From the NCBI RefSeq assembly GCF_014268585.2, contig NZ_CP077092.1:1798001-1862000 (forward strand): DNA of 64,000 nt, in the 5' to 3' direction. This document shows, in pieces, positions 51,071 through 62,500 of this stretch. Numbering within the stretch: the stretch's first letter is position 1; each line of letters begins with the position of its first letter. The position numbers and the translations under genes were made by a program. The stretch comes from Pseudomonas iranensis (GTDB lineage: Bacteria > Pseudomonadota > Gammaproteobacteria > Pseudomonadales > Pseudomonadaceae). A model generated the notes under the pieces. The model searched no databases, was not told where the DNA came from, and saw only the letters and a program-made list of their open reading frames with translations.

Positions 51071-51811
51071 GTGGACAAGTACCTTTATGTGGCAATGACC
51101 GGCGCCAGCCAGAACGCACTGGCGCAGCGGGCGCATGCCAACAACCTGGCGAACATCTCCACCAACGGCTTCCAGCGCGACCTCGAGCAGGCGCGTTCGA
51201 TGCCGGTGTTCGGTGACAGCTTTCCGGCGCGCGCGTTTGCCATGAGCGAACGTCCCGCCACCGACTTCACGCCGGGCTCACTGGTGCAGACCGGCCGTGA
51301 ACTCGACGTCGCGGTATCCGGCAACGGTTTCATCGCCGTGCAAAACCCCGGCGGCGGCGAAAGCTACGTGCGTACCGGCAGTCTCAACATCGACGCCCTC
51401 GGCGTATTGCGCGCCGGCAACGGCATGCCGGTGATCGGTAATGGCGGCCCGATCGCCGTGCCGCCCGAGCAGCAGGTCGAAGTCGGCGAAGACGGCACCA
51501 TCAGCATTCGCGCAATGGGCGAAGGCCCCCGCGTCATGGCCGAAGTCGACCGGATCAAACTGGTCAACCCGGACATCAAGAACATGAACAAAGGTCTCGA
51601 CGGTTCGATTTACACCAAGGACGGTCAGCCGGCGCAAGCCGACGCCAACGTCAAACTGGTCTCGGGTTTCCTCGAGTCGAGCAACGTCAATGCCGTGGAA
51701 GAAATGACTTCGGTGCTGGCCCTGGCCAAGCAGTTCGAGTTGCACGTCAAGATGATGAACACCGCCAAAGACGACGACCAGGCCATGGCTCGGGTCTTGC
51801 AGATCAGCTAA
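51071..51811 (+). CDS. flgF: Flagellar proximal rod protein FlgF
   Basis: 246 residues. The GTG at 51071 gives MDKYLYVAMTGASQNALAQ, with AGGA 7 bp upstream; the ORF upstream of it is not conserved. It has the N-terminal rod/hook motif AHANNLANISTNGFQRD, the middle FlgE/F/G-like domain and the C-terminal SSNVNAVEEMTSVLALAKQFE. It forms the proximal rod with FlgB, FlgC and FliE. First gene of flgFGHIJKL; flgBCDE is not upstream here. Confidence 0.95.
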   Translation: MDKYLYVAMTGASQNALAQRAHANNLANISTNGFQRDLEQARSMPVFGDSFPARAFAMSERPATDFTPGSLVQTGRELDVAVSGNGFIAVQNPGGGESYVRTGSLNIDALGVLRAGNGMPVIGNGGPIAVPPEQQVEVGEDGTISIRAMGEGPRVMAEVDRIKLVNPDIKNMNKGLDGSIYTKDGQPAQADANVKLVSGFLESSNVNAVEEMTSVLALAKQFELHVKMMNTAKDDDQAMARVLQIS

Positions 51812-51856
51812 TTATCAGAACGTCGCGCCGTAAAACAGGCGCACGAGGAGAATCGA

Positions 51857-52642
51857 ATGCTTCCGGCTCTATGGGTTGCCAAAACCGGTCTGTCCGCCCA
51901 GGACACCAACCTGACCACCATTTCCAACAACCTGGCGAACGTCTCGACCACGGGTTTCAAACGTGACCGTGCCGAGTTCCAGGACCTGCTCTATCAGATC
52001 AAGCGTCAGCCAGGCGCCCAGTCGACCCAGGACAGCGAACTGCCGTCGGGTCTGCAAGTGGGTACCGGTGTGCGCATTGTCGGCACCCAGAAAAACTTCA
52101 CCGCCGGCAGCCTGCAAACCACCGAGCAGCCGCTGGACATGGCCATCGACGGTCGCGGTTTCTTCCAGATCCTGCAGCCGGACGGCACCACGTCCTACAC
52201 CCGTGACGGTACTTTCCACCTCGACTCCAATGGCCAGATCGTCAACGCCAGCGGTTTCGCACTGGAGCCGGCGATCATCATCCCGAACGATGCGCAGACC
52301 TTCACCGTCGGCCGTGACGGCACCGTGTCGATCACCATCGCCGGCAACCCGGCCTCGCAAGTGATCGGCAACCTGCAGACCGCCGACTTCATCAACCCGG
52401 CCGGCCTGCAAGCCGTGGGCAACAACCTGTTCCTGGAAACCGCGGCTTCCGGCGCGCCACAGATCGGCACCCCGGGCCTGAACGGTTTCGGTACCACGCT
52501 GCAGAACACTCTGGAAACCTCGAACGTCAGCACCGTTGAAGAGATGGTCAACATGATCACCACTCAACGCGCCTACGAGATGAACTCCAAGGTGATCTCC
52601 ACCGCCGACCAGATGCTCTCGTTCGTAACGCAGAATCTGTAA
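51857..52642 (+). CDS. flgG: Flagellar distal rod protein FlgG
   Basis: A 261-residue protein, the usual length. It starts MLPALWVAKTGLSAQDTN and carries NLANVSTTGFKRDRAEFQDL with the FlgG-specific GSTQ-like region (YQIKRQPGAQSTQDSELPSG). The C-terminal helix (ETSNVSTVEEMVNMITTQRA) fits the family. It polymerises as the distal rod. It lies 45 bp after flgF with its own AGGAG site. Confidence 0.97.
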   Translation: MLPALWVAKTGLSAQDTNLTTISNNLANVSTTGFKRDRAEFQDLLYQIKRQPGAQSTQDSELPSGLQVGTGVRIVGTQKNFTAGSLQTTEQPLDMAIDGRGFFQILQPDGTTSYTRDGTFHLDSNGQIVNASGFALEPAIIIPNDAQTFTVGRDGTVSITIAGNPASQVIGNLQTADFINPAGLQAVGNNLFLETAASGAPQIGTPGLNGFGTTLQNTLETSNVSTVEEMVNMITTQRAYEMNSKVISTADQMLSFVTQNL

Positions 52643-52693
52643 TCCAGTCTTTGGGGCGGCCTGAGGTCGCCAGCAACACCGTGAGGTAGGGTC

Positions 52694-53389
52694 ATGAAGC
52701 GCTTTGTATCTGTTCTGGCATTGAGTGGGGTCGTCTCGCTCGCGGGCTGCGTCGCCCCGACGCCCAAGCCCAATGACCCTTACTACGCCCCGGTGTTGCC
52801 GCGCACACCGTTGCCGGCGGCGGCCAACAATGGCTCGATCTATCAGGCCGGCTTCGAGCAGAACCTGTACAGCGACCGCAAGGCGTTCCGGGTCGGTGAC
52901 ATCATCACCATCACCCTGAACGAGCGCACGCAGGCAAGCAAGAACGCTAACTCGCAGATGGACAAGAACAGCGATAACTCGATCGGCCTGACTTCGTTGT
53001 TCGGCTCCAGCCTGACCACCAACAACCCGATTGGTGGTGGTGACCTGAGCCTCAACGCCGGCTACAGCGCCGACCGTTCGACCAAGGGTGACGCCAAGTC
53101 CGGGCAGAGCAACAGCCTGACCGGTTCGATCACCGTGACCGTCGCCGACGTGCTGCCCAACGGCATCATCGCCGTGCGTGGCGAGAAGTGGCTGACGCTC
53201 AACACCGGTGACGAACTGGTGCGCATCGCCGGCATGGTCCGCGCCGACGACATCGCGACCGACAACACCGTGTCGTCGACCCGTGTCGCCGATGCGCGCA
53301 TCACCTACTCGGGTACCGGCGCGTTTGCCGATACGAGTCAGCCAGGCTGGTTCGACCGTTTCTTCCTCAGCCCGCTGTTCCCTTTCTAG
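52694..53389 (+). CDS. flgH: Flagellar L-ring lipoprotein FlgH
   Basis: 231 residues with a lipoprotein signal peptide; the lipobox LAGC places the lipidated Cys at residue 19. Contains [20 protein letters not shown] and the C-terminal [20 protein letters not shown]. It builds the outer membrane ring. The stop codon TAG overlaps the ribosome site of flgI. Confidence 0.96.
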   Translation: MKRFVSVLALSGVVSLAGCVAPTPKPNDPYYAPVLPRTPLPAAANNGSIYQAGFEQNLYSDRKAFRVGDIITITLNERTQASKNANSQMDKNSDNSIGLTSLFGSSLTTNNPIGGGDLSLNAGYSADRSTKGDAKSGQSNSLTGSITVTVADVLPNGIIAVRGEKWLTLNTGDELVRIAGMVRADDIATDNTVSSTRVADARITYSGTGAFADTSQPGWFDRFFLSPLFPF

Positions 53390-53398
53390 GTGGCTACG

Positions 53399-54505
53399 TT
53401 GAATCTGAAAAGCCTTATGGTGGCCGCGTTGTTGATGTCTGCGGCGTTCACCGCACACGCCGAGCGGCTGAAAGACATCGCCAGCATTTCCGGCGTGCGC
53501 TCCAACCAGTTGATCGGTTACGGCCTGGTGGTCGGGCTTAACGGCACCGGTGACCAGACGACGCAGACCCCGTTCACCCTGCAGACCTTCAACAACATGC
53601 TCTCGCAGTTCGGCATCAAGGTGCCGCCGGGATCGGGCAACGTGCAGTTGAAGAACGTCGCGGCGGTGTCGGTGAGCGCCGATCTGCCAGCGTTTGCCAA
53701 ACCGGGTCAGCAGGTCGACATCACCGTGTCCTCGATCGGTAACTCCAAGAGCCTGCGTGGCGGCACCTTGCTGCTGACGCCGCTCAAGGGTATCGACGGC
53801 AACGTCTATGCGATCGCTCAGGGCAATCTCGTGGTCGGCGGTTTCGACGCTGAAGGCCGCGATGGTTCGAAGATCACCGTCAACGTTCCGTCGGCCGGTC
53901 GTATACCGGGCGGTGCGTCGGTGGAACGTGCGGTGCCGAGCGGTTTCAACCAGGGCAACAGCCTGACGCTGAACCTCAACCGCTCCGACTTCACCACCGC
54001 CAAGCGCATCGTCGACAAGGTCAACGACATGCTCGGCCCTGGCGTCGCCCAAGCCATCGACGGCGGATCGGTGCGGGTCACTGCGCCACTGGATCCGAGC
54101 CAGCGCGTCGACTACCTGTCGATCCTGGAAAACCTTGAAATCGATCCGGGTCAGGCGGTGGCAAAAGTCATCATCAACTCGCGTACCGGCACCATCGTCA
54201 TCGGCCAGAACGTGAAAGTGTCGCCAGCCGCCGTGACCCACGGCAGCCTGACGGTGACCATCACCGAAGACCCGATCGTCAGCCAGCCGGGCCCGCTGTC
54301 CAACGGCCAGACCGCCGTCGTACCGCGCTCGCGAGTGAATGCCGAACAGGAAGCCAAACCGATGTTCAAGTTCGGCCCGGGCACCACCCTCGACGAGATC
54401 GTCCGTGCGGTGAACCAGGTCGGCGCAGCACCGGGTGACCTGATGGCAATTCTCGAAGCTCTGAAGCAGGCCGGCGCATTGCAAGCCGACCTGATCGTGA
54501 TCTGA
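53399..54505 (+). CDS. flgI: Flagellar P-ring protein FlgI
   Basis: About 368 residues. The signal peptide ends AAFTAHA before [20 protein letters not shown], the family start. The TTG at 53399 ([13 protein letters not shown]) is chosen because AGGTGG lies five bases upstream; a GTG at 53390, directly after the flgH stop, would add three residues and has no ribosome site. It forms the periplasmic P-ring around the rod. Confidence 0.93.
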   Translation: MNLKSLMVAALLMSAAFTAHAERLKDIASISGVRSNQLIGYGLVVGLNGTGDQTTQTPFTLQTFNNMLSQFGIKVPPGSGNVQLKNVAAVSVSADLPAFAKPGQQVDITVSSIGNSKSLRGGTLLLTPLKGIDGNVYAIAQGNLVVGGFDAEGRDGSKITVNVPSAGRIPGGASVERAVPSGFNQGNSLTLNLNRSDFTTAKRIVDKVNDMLGPGVAQAIDGGSVRVTAPLDPSQRVDYLSILENLEIDPGQAVAKVIINSRTGTIVIGQNVKVSPAAVTHGSLTVTITEDPIVSQPGPLSNGQTAVVPRSRVNAEQEAKPMFKFGPGTTLDEIVRAVNQVGAAPGDLMAILEALKQAGALQADLIVI

Positions 54506-54516
54506 GGCCGGCCACC

Positions 54517-55830
54517 ATGGATATGCGCAAAAGCGGTCTGGTCAGCAGCAGCGATTCGGGTTCCTACTCCGACCTCAATCGTCTGAACCAGCTCAAGGTC
54601 GGCGACAAGAACAGCGACGAAAACATGCGCAAGGTGGCGCAGGAATTCGAGTCGCTGTTCCTCGGCGAAATGCTCAAGTCGATGCGCTCGGCCACCGAAG
54701 CGCTCGGCCAGGACAACCCGCTGAACACGCCGGCGGCCAAGCAGTATCAGGAAATGTACGACCAGCAACTGGCGGTTTCCATGTCGCGGGAGGGCGGTGG
54801 TATCGGCCTGGCCGACGTGCTGATCCGGCAGATGTCGAAGAACAAACCGATGGCGCCGGGCGAGGCTGCCGCCGCGTCCGCCGCCAAGCAGCAGGAAGCG
54901 CTGGCCAAGGCCGCCGCCGTGCCGACGCCGATTGCCGCCGGCACCGTCGCCACCGGTCCGCTGTCCCGCGTCAACGGCGAGCGTCCATTGTGGGCATCGC
55001 GTTCGGTGCATGCGCCGAACACCGATATTTCCCATCGCAACGACATGGCGCTGATCAACCAGCGGCGTCTGGCATTGCCGCCGAAACTGGCCGATCGCTT
55101 GCTCGCTGGTCTGGTGCCGTCGGCGCCGAGCGTGGCCACTGCCAGCACTGCGGCCGCAGCGACCAACGCCTTGCCGCAACGTGCTGCGACTACCGCCGTC
55201 ACAGGCTCCGGCGCGTTGTACAACGGCGACTGGCTGGCCCGTGCCGAAGAGCAGAAAGCTGCCGGCGGGCAGATGCAGGTCTACGGCCGCGCCATGGCGC
55301 AGATTCCGCTGGCACCGGCGAAGAAGGCCTTCAGTTCCGCCGACGAGTTCGTCAACACCATGCTGCCGATGGCCAAGGAAGCTGCCGACCGCATCGGCGT
55401 CGATCCACGCTATCTGGTGGCGCAAGCGGCACTGGAAACCGGTTGGGGCAAATCGGTCATGCGCGCTCAGGATGGCAGCAGCAGCCACAACCTGTTCGGC
55501 ATCAAGGCCAGCAGCAACTGGAAGGGCGATTCGGCGCGCGCGATCACCAGCGAGTTCCGCAATGGTGCGATGGTCAAGGAGACGGCCGAGTTCCGTTCCT
55601 ACGCCTCGTACAAGGACAGCTTCCACGATCTGGTGACGTTGCTGCAGAGCAACAATCGCTATCAAGAAGTGCTGAAGTCGGCCGATAACCCAGAACAGTT
55701 TGTACGCGAGTTGCAGAAGGCCGGTTACGCCACCGACCCGAACTACGCGACGAAGATTTCGCAAATTGCCAAGCAGATGAACAGTTTTGAAAACTACGCT
55801 GCGGCGGGTGTCTCCACCACGCCTTTATAA
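54517..55830 (+). CDS. flgJ: Flagellar rod-cap and peptidoglycan hydrolase FlgJ
   Basis: A 437-residue two-domain protein. The N-terminal rod-cap domain (about 30-125) has AQEFESLFLGEMLKSMRSAT; an Ala/Pro-rich linker spans about 130-275. The C-terminal glucosaminidase (about 285-430) has RIGVDPRYLVAQAALETGWG with the catalytic Glu in ALETGWG. It opens the cell wall for the growing rod. It is longer than the E. coli protein (313) because of the linker. Confidence 0.95.
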   Translation: MDMRKSGLVSSSDSGSYSDLNRLNQLKVGDKNSDENMRKVAQEFESLFLGEMLKSMRSATEALGQDNPLNTPAAKQYQEMYDQQLAVSMSREGGGIGLADVLIRQMSKNKPMAPGEAAAASAAKQQEALAKAAAVPTPIAAGTVATGPLSRVNGERPLWASRSVHAPNTDISHRNDMALINQRRLALPPKLADRLLAGLVPSAPSVATASTAAAATNALPQRAATTAVTGSGALYNGDWLARAEEQKAAGGQMQVYGRAMAQIPLAPAKKAFSSADEFVNTMLPMAKEAADRIGVDPRYLVAQAALETGWGKSVMRAQDGSSSHNLFGIKASSNWKGDSARAITSEFRNGAMVKETAEFRSYASYKDSFHDLVTLLQSNNRYQEVLKSADNPEQFVRELQKAGYATDPNYATKISQIAKQMNSFENYAAAGVSTTPL

Positions 55831-55855
55831 GGCACCAGGTAATAAGGTCTGAACC

Positions 55856-57901
55856 ATGAGTTTGCTCAATATCGGGATGTCGGGACTGTCGGCCAGCCAG
55901 TCCTCTCTGGCTACGACAGGCAACAACATTGCCAACGTCGACACCGCCGGTTATTCACGTCAGCAAACCGTGCAGGGCACCAAGTCCTCGCAGCAGTACG
56001 GCAGCGTTTTCATCGGCACGGGCACGACCCTGGCCGACGTGCGCCGGGTGTACAACTCGTACCTGGAATCGCAGCTGCACACCGCGACTTCGCTGGACAG
56101 CGAATCGGCCGCGTTCCTCAAACAGGCGACGCCGCTGGACGCCATGCTGTCGGACACCAACACCGGCCTGACCGGTGTGCTGCAGAAATTCTTCACATCG
56201 ATGCAGGGCGTATCGACGTCGGCCACCGATGACACTTCGCGTCAGTCGGTGCTGACCGGCGCGCAGGCGCTGACCAGCCGTTTCAATACCCTGGCCAAGC
56301 AGCTCAACGATCAGAACACCACGATCAACGGCAGCCTCGGCGACATGACCGCCCAGGTGAACAAACTCGCCACGGCGATCGCCAATCTCAACCAGAAGAT
56401 CGGCGAAATCTCCACCAGTGGCGGGGCGCCGAACGACTTGCTCGACAGCCGTAACGAAGCCGTGCGTCAGCTCTCCGAACTGACCGGTGCCCAGGTCGTC
56501 GAGCGCGGCACCAGCTTCGACATCTATGTCGGCAGCGGTCAGCCGCTGGTCATCGGCAACACCACCAACAGCCTGAGCATGGTTGCGAGCAAGACCGACC
56601 CGTCGCGCATGTCGATCCAGATGGATCGCGGTTCGAGCACCATCGACATCACTTCGGTGATCAGCGGCGGCGAAATCGGCGGTCTGCTGACCTATCGCAA
56701 GGAAGTCCTCGACCCATCGCTCAACGAGCTCGGTCGCGTCGCTCTGGTGATTGCCGATCAGATCAACAGCCAGCAAGCCCAGGGCATCGACAAGAACGGC
56801 GACTTCGGCGCGGCGATTTTCAACAACATCAACAGTGCCGCTCTGATCAGTCAGCGCAGCATTGCGAAGGACGGCAACAGCGCCGGTTCGGGCAACCTCG
56901 ATGTGACCATCAAGGACACCGGCAAGCTGACCACCAGCGATTATCAGGTGACCTTCACCAGCGCCACCGATTACACCGTCAAACGTTCCGACGGCACCGA
57001 TCTGGGCGCATTCAGCACCACGACCAATCCGCCGCCAGTGATCGACGGCTTCACCCTGGCCTTGAACGGCGGCGCGCTGAGCGCGGGTGACTCATTTAAA
57101 GTCACGCCGACCCGCAACGCGGCGGCGAGCATTCAGACGGTCCTGACCGATCCGAAGAAAATCGCTGCGGCCGGTCCGCTGACCGGCGTCGCCAGCGCCA
57201 ATGGTCTGGGCACTTACACTCAGCCGACGCTCAGCGACAAGATCGACATCTACAACCCGACCGCCCAGGCTGACATGCAGGCGGCGCTGAAGAATTCAAC
57301 GCCGGTCAAACTGGTCTTCGGCGCAGCCAGCGGTGGCAGCCAGTCGTACAACCTGGTCGACGCCAAGGGCGCGACCATTGGCACCGGTACCATCGTGCCC
57401 GGCCAGTCGAACACGCTGAACCTGAAAGTCGGCATCGTCGATGCCAGCGGCAACCCGGTGATGGACACTACGGTCACGCCGAACGTGCAGAAGACCTTCA
57501 CCGTGCAGACCACCGTGGGCGGCACGCCGAAATCCGGCGAGACCTTCACCATGAACCTGACCGGCGCGGCGTCTTCGGACAACCGCAACGCCCAGGCACT
57601 GGTCGCATTGCAAACCAAACAGACCGTGGACACCGGTTCGGCGAGCAAGGGCATCAGCCTGACCGACGCCTACAACACCCTGGTGACCAACGTCGGTACC
57701 AAGACCGCCCAAGGCAAGTCCGACAGCGCCGCGACCACGGCGATTCTGGAGAACGCCAAGGGTGCCCGCGATTCGCTTTCCGGGGTCAACCTGGACGAAG
57801 AAACCGGCAACCTGGTCAAGTACCAGCAGTACTACACAGCGTCTTCGCAGATCATCAAAGCTGCGCAGGAAACTTTCGCCACGCTGATCAACAGCCTTTA
57901 A
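55856..57901 (+). CDS. flgK: Flagellar hook-associated protein 1 FlgK
   Basis: 681 residues. The N-terminus (LLNIGMSGLSASQSSLATTG and NNIANVDTAGYSRQ) and the C-terminus (LVKYQQYYTASSQIIKAAQE) are the conserved coiled D0/D1 regions. The middle (about 340-600) is a variable, Thr/Ser-rich surface region. It joins hook and filament. It lies 25 bp after flgJ. Confidence 0.96.
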   Translation: MSLLNIGMSGLSASQSSLATTGNNIANVDTAGYSRQQTVQGTKSSQQYGSVFIGTGTTLADVRRVYNSYLESQLHTATSLDSESAAFLKQATPLDAMLSDTNTGLTGVLQKFFTSMQGVSTSATDDTSRQSVLTGAQALTSRFNTLAKQLNDQNTTINGSLGDMTAQVNKLATAIANLNQKIGEISTSGGAPNDLLDSRNEAVRQLSELTGAQVVERGTSFDIYVGSGQPLVIGNTTNSLSMVASKTDPSRMSIQMDRGSSTIDITSVISGGEIGGLLTYRKEVLDPSLNELGRVALVIADQINSQQAQGIDKNGDFGAAIFNNINSAALISQRSIAKDGNSAGSGNLDVTIKDTGKLTTSDYQVTFTSATDYTVKRSDGTDLGAFSTTTNPPPVIDGFTLALNGGALSAGDSFKVTPTRNAAASIQTVLTDPKKIAAAGPLTGVASANGLGTYTQPTLSDKIDIYNPTAQADMQAALKNSTPVKLVFGAASGGSQSYNLVDAKGATIGTGTIVPGQSNTLNLKVGIVDASGNPVMDTTVTPNVQKTFTVQTTVGGTPKSGETFTMNLTGAASSDNRNAQALVALQTKQTVDTGSASKGISLTDAYNTLVTNVGTKTAQGKSDSAATTAILENAKGARDSLSGVNLDEETGNLVKYQQYYTASSQIIKAAQETFATLINSL

Positions 57902-57914
57902 GGAGTCGTAATTC

Positions 57915-59483
57915 ATGCGCATTTCCACCGCCCAGTATTACGGAACGCAAGCTTCGGATTATCAGCGTAACTTCAACAAGGCTGTCGCCACCGCCAGCGA
58001 GGCGAGCAGCCTGCAACGCATCAACACCGCCGCCGATGATCCGATCGGTGCCGGGCGCTTGCTGCAATTGGGCCAGCAGGCAGCGATGCTCGATCAGTAC
58101 AAGACCAACGTCAACACCACCAAAAGTGCGTTGAACGTGCAGGAGTCCACGCTGGATTCGATCACCACGGCGTTGGCACGGGCCAAGGAGCTTGCGCTGG
58201 CCGCGAACAACGGCACGATCACCGACAAGGACCGCCAGGCTTACGCCTCGGAGATGGGCGAGATCCAGCAACAAGTGCTGGGCCTGATGAACGCCAAGGA
58301 TGCCAACGGCAACTACCTGTTCTCCGGTTCGAAAACCGATACCGCGCCGTACTCGAAGAATTCTGACGGCACGTTCAGCTACAACGGCGACCAGACCACC
58401 ATCGATCTGGGCATCGGCGACGGCATGACCGTGGGCACCAACACCACCGGTTGGGACGCGTTCCAGCAGACCATCAACACCGGCCGCACCAACACCAAGA
58501 TGACTGCGCCAGCCGTCGATGACGGCCGTGTCGTGCTGTCCAACGGCACCGTCGGCACTGCCGCCACTTACGACGCCAAGTTCACTGCCGGGCAGCCGTA
58601 TACCATCGATTTCGTCAGCAGCACCCAGCTGAAAATCACCGATGCGCTGGGCAACGATGTGACCGCCGAGGCCAGCCAGAATGGCCTGATCAGCAATAGC
58701 AGCGGCGCCAACCAGACTGTCAGCTTCCGTGGCGTCGACCTCAAGCTGAACGTCAACCTGAAGGCCGGCGATACCAATCCGGACGCCGTTATCGCAGGGC
58801 ACAGTTTTCAGCTGTCGGCCTCGCCGGACTCGTTCACCACCACGCGTAATCCGGGTAACCCGTCGACCAGCGTGATCACCGGTTCGACCATCACCGATCA
58901 GGCAGCCTACACCGCAGCGTTCCCGCAGGGCGGCGCGGTGCTCAAGTTCACCAGCGCCACCGATTTCGATCTGTATGCCGCGCCAGTGACCGCCGACAGC
59001 AAGCCGGTTTCTTCGGGCACGGTAGCCGGCGGTAACGCCACCGCTGCCGGTGTGACCTTCGCGCTGGGCAACACGCCGGCTGCAGGCGACCAGTTCTCGA
59101 TCCAGCCGAACAATCACCAGACCCAGAACGTGCTCGACACCCTGGGCCAGATGATCACCGCGCTGAATACGCCGGTTGACGGCGATCCGGTTGCCAAGCA
59201 GAAATTGCAGGGCGCGATGGAGGCGGGCCTCGGTAACATCGATGCCGCTTCCAACCAGATCGGCACGGCGGTGACCACCATCGGTGCGCGTGGTCAGGCG
59301 CTGGACATGCAGACCATCACCAACGACAGCCTGACCACGGCAAACAGCACCACCCAGGGTTCGATTCGTGATTCCGATCCGGCTGAAGTCATGACCCGCC
59401 TGACCCTGCAACAGACCATGCTGCAAGCCGCGCAACTGGCGTTCAGCAAGATCAGTCAGTTGGGTCTGTTCAACAAGATCTGA
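57915..59483 (+). CDS. flgL: Flagellar hook-associated protein 3 FlgL
   Basis: 522 residues. The N-terminal flagellin-like helix contains NKAVATASEASSLQRINTAA followed by DDPIGAGRLLQLGQ; the C-terminal end is QQTMLQAAQLAFSKISQLGL. The central region (about 150-420) is variable and longer than in E. coli FlgL (317 residues in total), as is usual in this group. It lies 13 bp after flgK; last structural gene of the operon. Confidence 0.95.
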   Translation: MRISTAQYYGTQASDYQRNFNKAVATASEASSLQRINTAADDPIGAGRLLQLGQQAAMLDQYKTNVNTTKSALNVQESTLDSITTALARAKELALAANNGTITDKDRQAYASEMGEIQQQVLGLMNAKDANGNYLFSGSKTDTAPYSKNSDGTFSYNGDQTTIDLGIGDGMTVGTNTTGWDAFQQTINTGRTNTKMTAPAVDDGRVVLSNGTVGTAATYDAKFTAGQPYTIDFVSSTQLKITDALGNDVTAEASQNGLISNSSGANQTVSFRGVDLKLNVNLKAGDTNPDAVIAGHSFQLSASPDSFTTTRNPGNPSTSVITGSTITDQAAYTAAFPQGGAVLKFTSATDFDLYAAPVTADSKPVSSGTVAGGNATAAGVTFALGNTPAAGDQFSIQPNNHQTQNVLDTLGQMITALNTPVDGDPVAKQKLQGAMEAGLGNIDAASNQIGTAVTTIGARGQALDMQTITNDSLTTANSTTQGSIRDSDPAEVMTRLTLQQTMLQAAQLAFSKISQLGLFNKI

Positions 59484-59486
59484 TGA

Positions 59487-59512
59487 TTGGCGGGTGCGTG
59501 AGCGCCCGCCAA
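59487..59512 (+). terminator. Hairpin after flgL
   Basis: Perfect 8-base arms TTGGCGGG / CCCGCCAA around a 10-base loop, 3 bp after the stop; no T-run follows, so it may act as an RNA-stability or partial termination element. Confidence 0.5.
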
Positions 59513-59592
59513 CGTTGTGCCTCTGTTAATGATTTTTTGCGGTATCAAGGGCTCGTTTTTGCGAGCGGGCTCGTACCGCCTGTGAGCCCGTC

Positions 59593-62500
59593 GTGAATTC
59601 ACTTCCTCTCGTCAGCATTGCCATCCCTGCGTTCAATCCGCGCTTTTTCGAGCGCACGCTGAACAGTGCCGTCAGCCAGACTTACAGCAATCTCGACATC
59701 GTCGTGTGCGATGACAGTCGTGGTGACGAGATCAAGGACATCGTCAGCCTGGTGATGGAGCAAACCGGCGCCCAGGTGCGCTACGTTCGCAATCCACAGA
59801 CGCTGGGGCTGGTGGGCAACCTCAAAGCCTGCCTCGAACAGGCGCGCGGCGAATTCATCAAATTCCTGTGTGACGATGACCTGCTCTATTCGGCCTGCAT
59901 CGAACAGCAAGCCCATGAGTTACAGCGCGAAGAAGTCAGTCTGGTGATCGCTCAGCGGCTGCTGTGGGACGCCAACGACATCATTCTGCCGGCCCGTTTG
60001 GAAAACAGCTCGCTATCACCCGTGAGCGCCTTGCTCAAAGGCGACGATGTGCTGAGCATTTTCGAAAAATTCCCGGTCAACGTCCTCGGCGGCTTCAGCA
60101 GTGCGTTGTTCCGGCGTGCCGATGTCGCCGAACTGTTGCCCGCTCTGACTGAAGCAGGTGCATGCTTCGTCGCGACCCTGGATTTTGCCTTGTACGTGTG
60201 TCTGTTGCGGCGCGGCAACATGGTGACGTCGAACAATGTCCTGAGCGCCGAGCGACTTTACCCCGAGCGCCTGAGCGCGCAGCAACCGATGAAGGATGCT
60301 GCCGAGGTTGAGCGCGAGTGGCTTTCGCAAATGCTCAAAGTGCGCAGCGGCGAGTCGGCGCCCGCAAAGGGCTGGGTTCGCTACGTGCGACTGACGAGCG
60401 CCGACGAGTCGCCTCGCGTTTGGGAAGAACTGCCGCTGAGCCGTACCCTTGGCACCAAGCAAAGCCGCCAGGAGCTGGGTGTGGGTGTCGACAGCTTCAG
60501 TTTCGGCGAGCTCTATGCGCAGTGGCTGGCGTGTCGGGTGCTGACCGAGACGCAGCGCCAATGGTTGCCGGAAACGCTTGCTGGCTGGCCGCAGCAGCCG
60601 AGGATCGTGCCGATCGTCATCGATGCACAGGGTAGCCGCGACGGTCTCGAGCGCACCCTGCAAGCGCTCGCTGCACAGGACTACCCACCGGAGCTGGTAC
60701 TGGTACTGTCCGTAGCCTGTACCGAAGCAGTGTTGCAGGATCGGGTGTTCCACATGCCGTTGCAGGATGACGGTCTGGAGCAGATCAATACGCTGTTGCC
60801 GCAACTCGAAGGCGCCGACTGGTTCTATCTGCTGCAACCGGGAGATCGCCCGGTGGCACCGGCATTGCTGGTGATGGCCGATCGCATCGCGCATTCGCGG
60901 TCGCTGACGTGTCTGTACAGTGATGAAGGCAGCGTGCGCGACGGCGAATCGGCGGAACCGGCGTTCAAACCGGACTTCAACCTCGACCTCATGCGCAGTT
61001 ATCCATACGTCGGCCGAGCGCTGGCATTCCAGCGCGAACGCTTCCTCGCCCTAGGTGGATTTGCGCCAACGTTCGCCGAACTGGCGCCACACGACATGCT
61101 CTGGCGGATGGTCGAAAGCGATGGCCTGCAGGTTGTCGGTCATATCGCCGAGGTGTTGCTGGAGTCGAAATTCGACCTGTCGCAATGGCTCACCGAGCCT
61201 GGCGTGGTGGAGCAAAGTCCGCGAATTCTCGAGGCGCATCTGCAGCGCCTCGGCATTGCTCATGAAATCCGCCAGAACGGGCTGCTCAATCGTGTCGACT
61301 ACCGTCACGCGCAACGCCCTCTGGTGTCGGTGATCATCGTCACTCAGGACCAGACTGCCGCCTTGCAGCGTTGTGTCGAAACGCTGCTGGAGAAAACCGC
61401 CTACACCGAGTACGAATTGCTCCTGGTCGACAACGGCAGCGAAAGCGCCGAAGCGCTGGCGTGGCTGGACGGCATGGCGCAGTTGGGCAGCGACCGGATT
61501 CGCGTGCTGCGGTATGCGCAAAAGGGCGATGCCGTCGCTGTGCACAACTTCGCCGCGCGCCAGGCGCGCGGTGAGTACGTGCTGATGCTTAACGCCTTTG
61601 CGGTAATCACCCAGGCCGACTGGCTCGATGAGCTGCTCAATCATGCACAGCGCCCTGAAGTCGGGGTGGTGGGCGCCAAGCTGTTCAACCCGGACGGTGG
61701 CGTGCTGCACGCCGGTCTCATCCTGGGGCTGAATGGGCCGGCGGGACTGCCGTTCTACGGCCAGCCGATGCAGTCGGACGGGTATATGCACCGACTGCAA
61801 GCTGTGCATGATCTGAGCGCGGTCGGTGGCGACTGCATGATGATTCGCAAATCGGTATTCGAAGCGGCCGGCGGTCTTGATGAGCAGGATTTCAAGCAAA
61901 CGCTCAGTGTCGTGGATCTGTGCCTGCGCATTGGCCGCGACGGTTATCTGGTGGTGATGAACCCGCACGCCGTGCTGGCGGTGGGTACGCAGCCAGTTAT
62001 CGCGGCGACGGAGCAAGAGCAAGCGCAGCACGCCGAGGAGAAGGACACCTTCTATCAACGCTGGCTGCCACTGGTTGCGCGCGACCCGGCCTATAACGTC
62101 AACCTGACGTTGCAGGGCGTTGGCGCCAGCAACTTCAGCCTTGAACCGGGCCTGCGTACTGGCTGGAGCGCGTTCTCCAAGGCGCAACTGCCGAACGTGC
62201 TCGCGGTTCCGATCAATGCTTCTGCCATCGGTCACTACCGCATGAGCCAGCCGATGATCGAGCTGGAAGCGGCCAACCGGGCGGAGGGACGGGTCTGCTA
62301 CGGCTTACCGTCGATCATCGATATCGAGCGTCAGTCCCCCGATGTGATCGTCCTGCAAGGGCGCTATTCGGAGCATGCCATTGATGAAATTCCGCCGCTG
62401 AAGAAGTTCTTCAATGCCCGACGGATTTTCGAACTCGACGACTATGTCATCGACGTTCCCCATCGCAATGCACATATCCGCAACATGCCGGGCAAGTCGG

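Noticed and set aside
51869..54484. 871-codon minus-strand frame across flgG, flgH and flgI
   Set aside because: Antisense shadow of three certain flagellar genes, with His/Arg-rich composition and no recognisable motif.
59484..59592. Sigma-28 promoter ahead of the glycosyltransferase gene
   Set aside because: No TAAA-N15-GCCGATAA-like match was found; the gene is probably expressed by read-through from flgL or from an unrecognised promoter.
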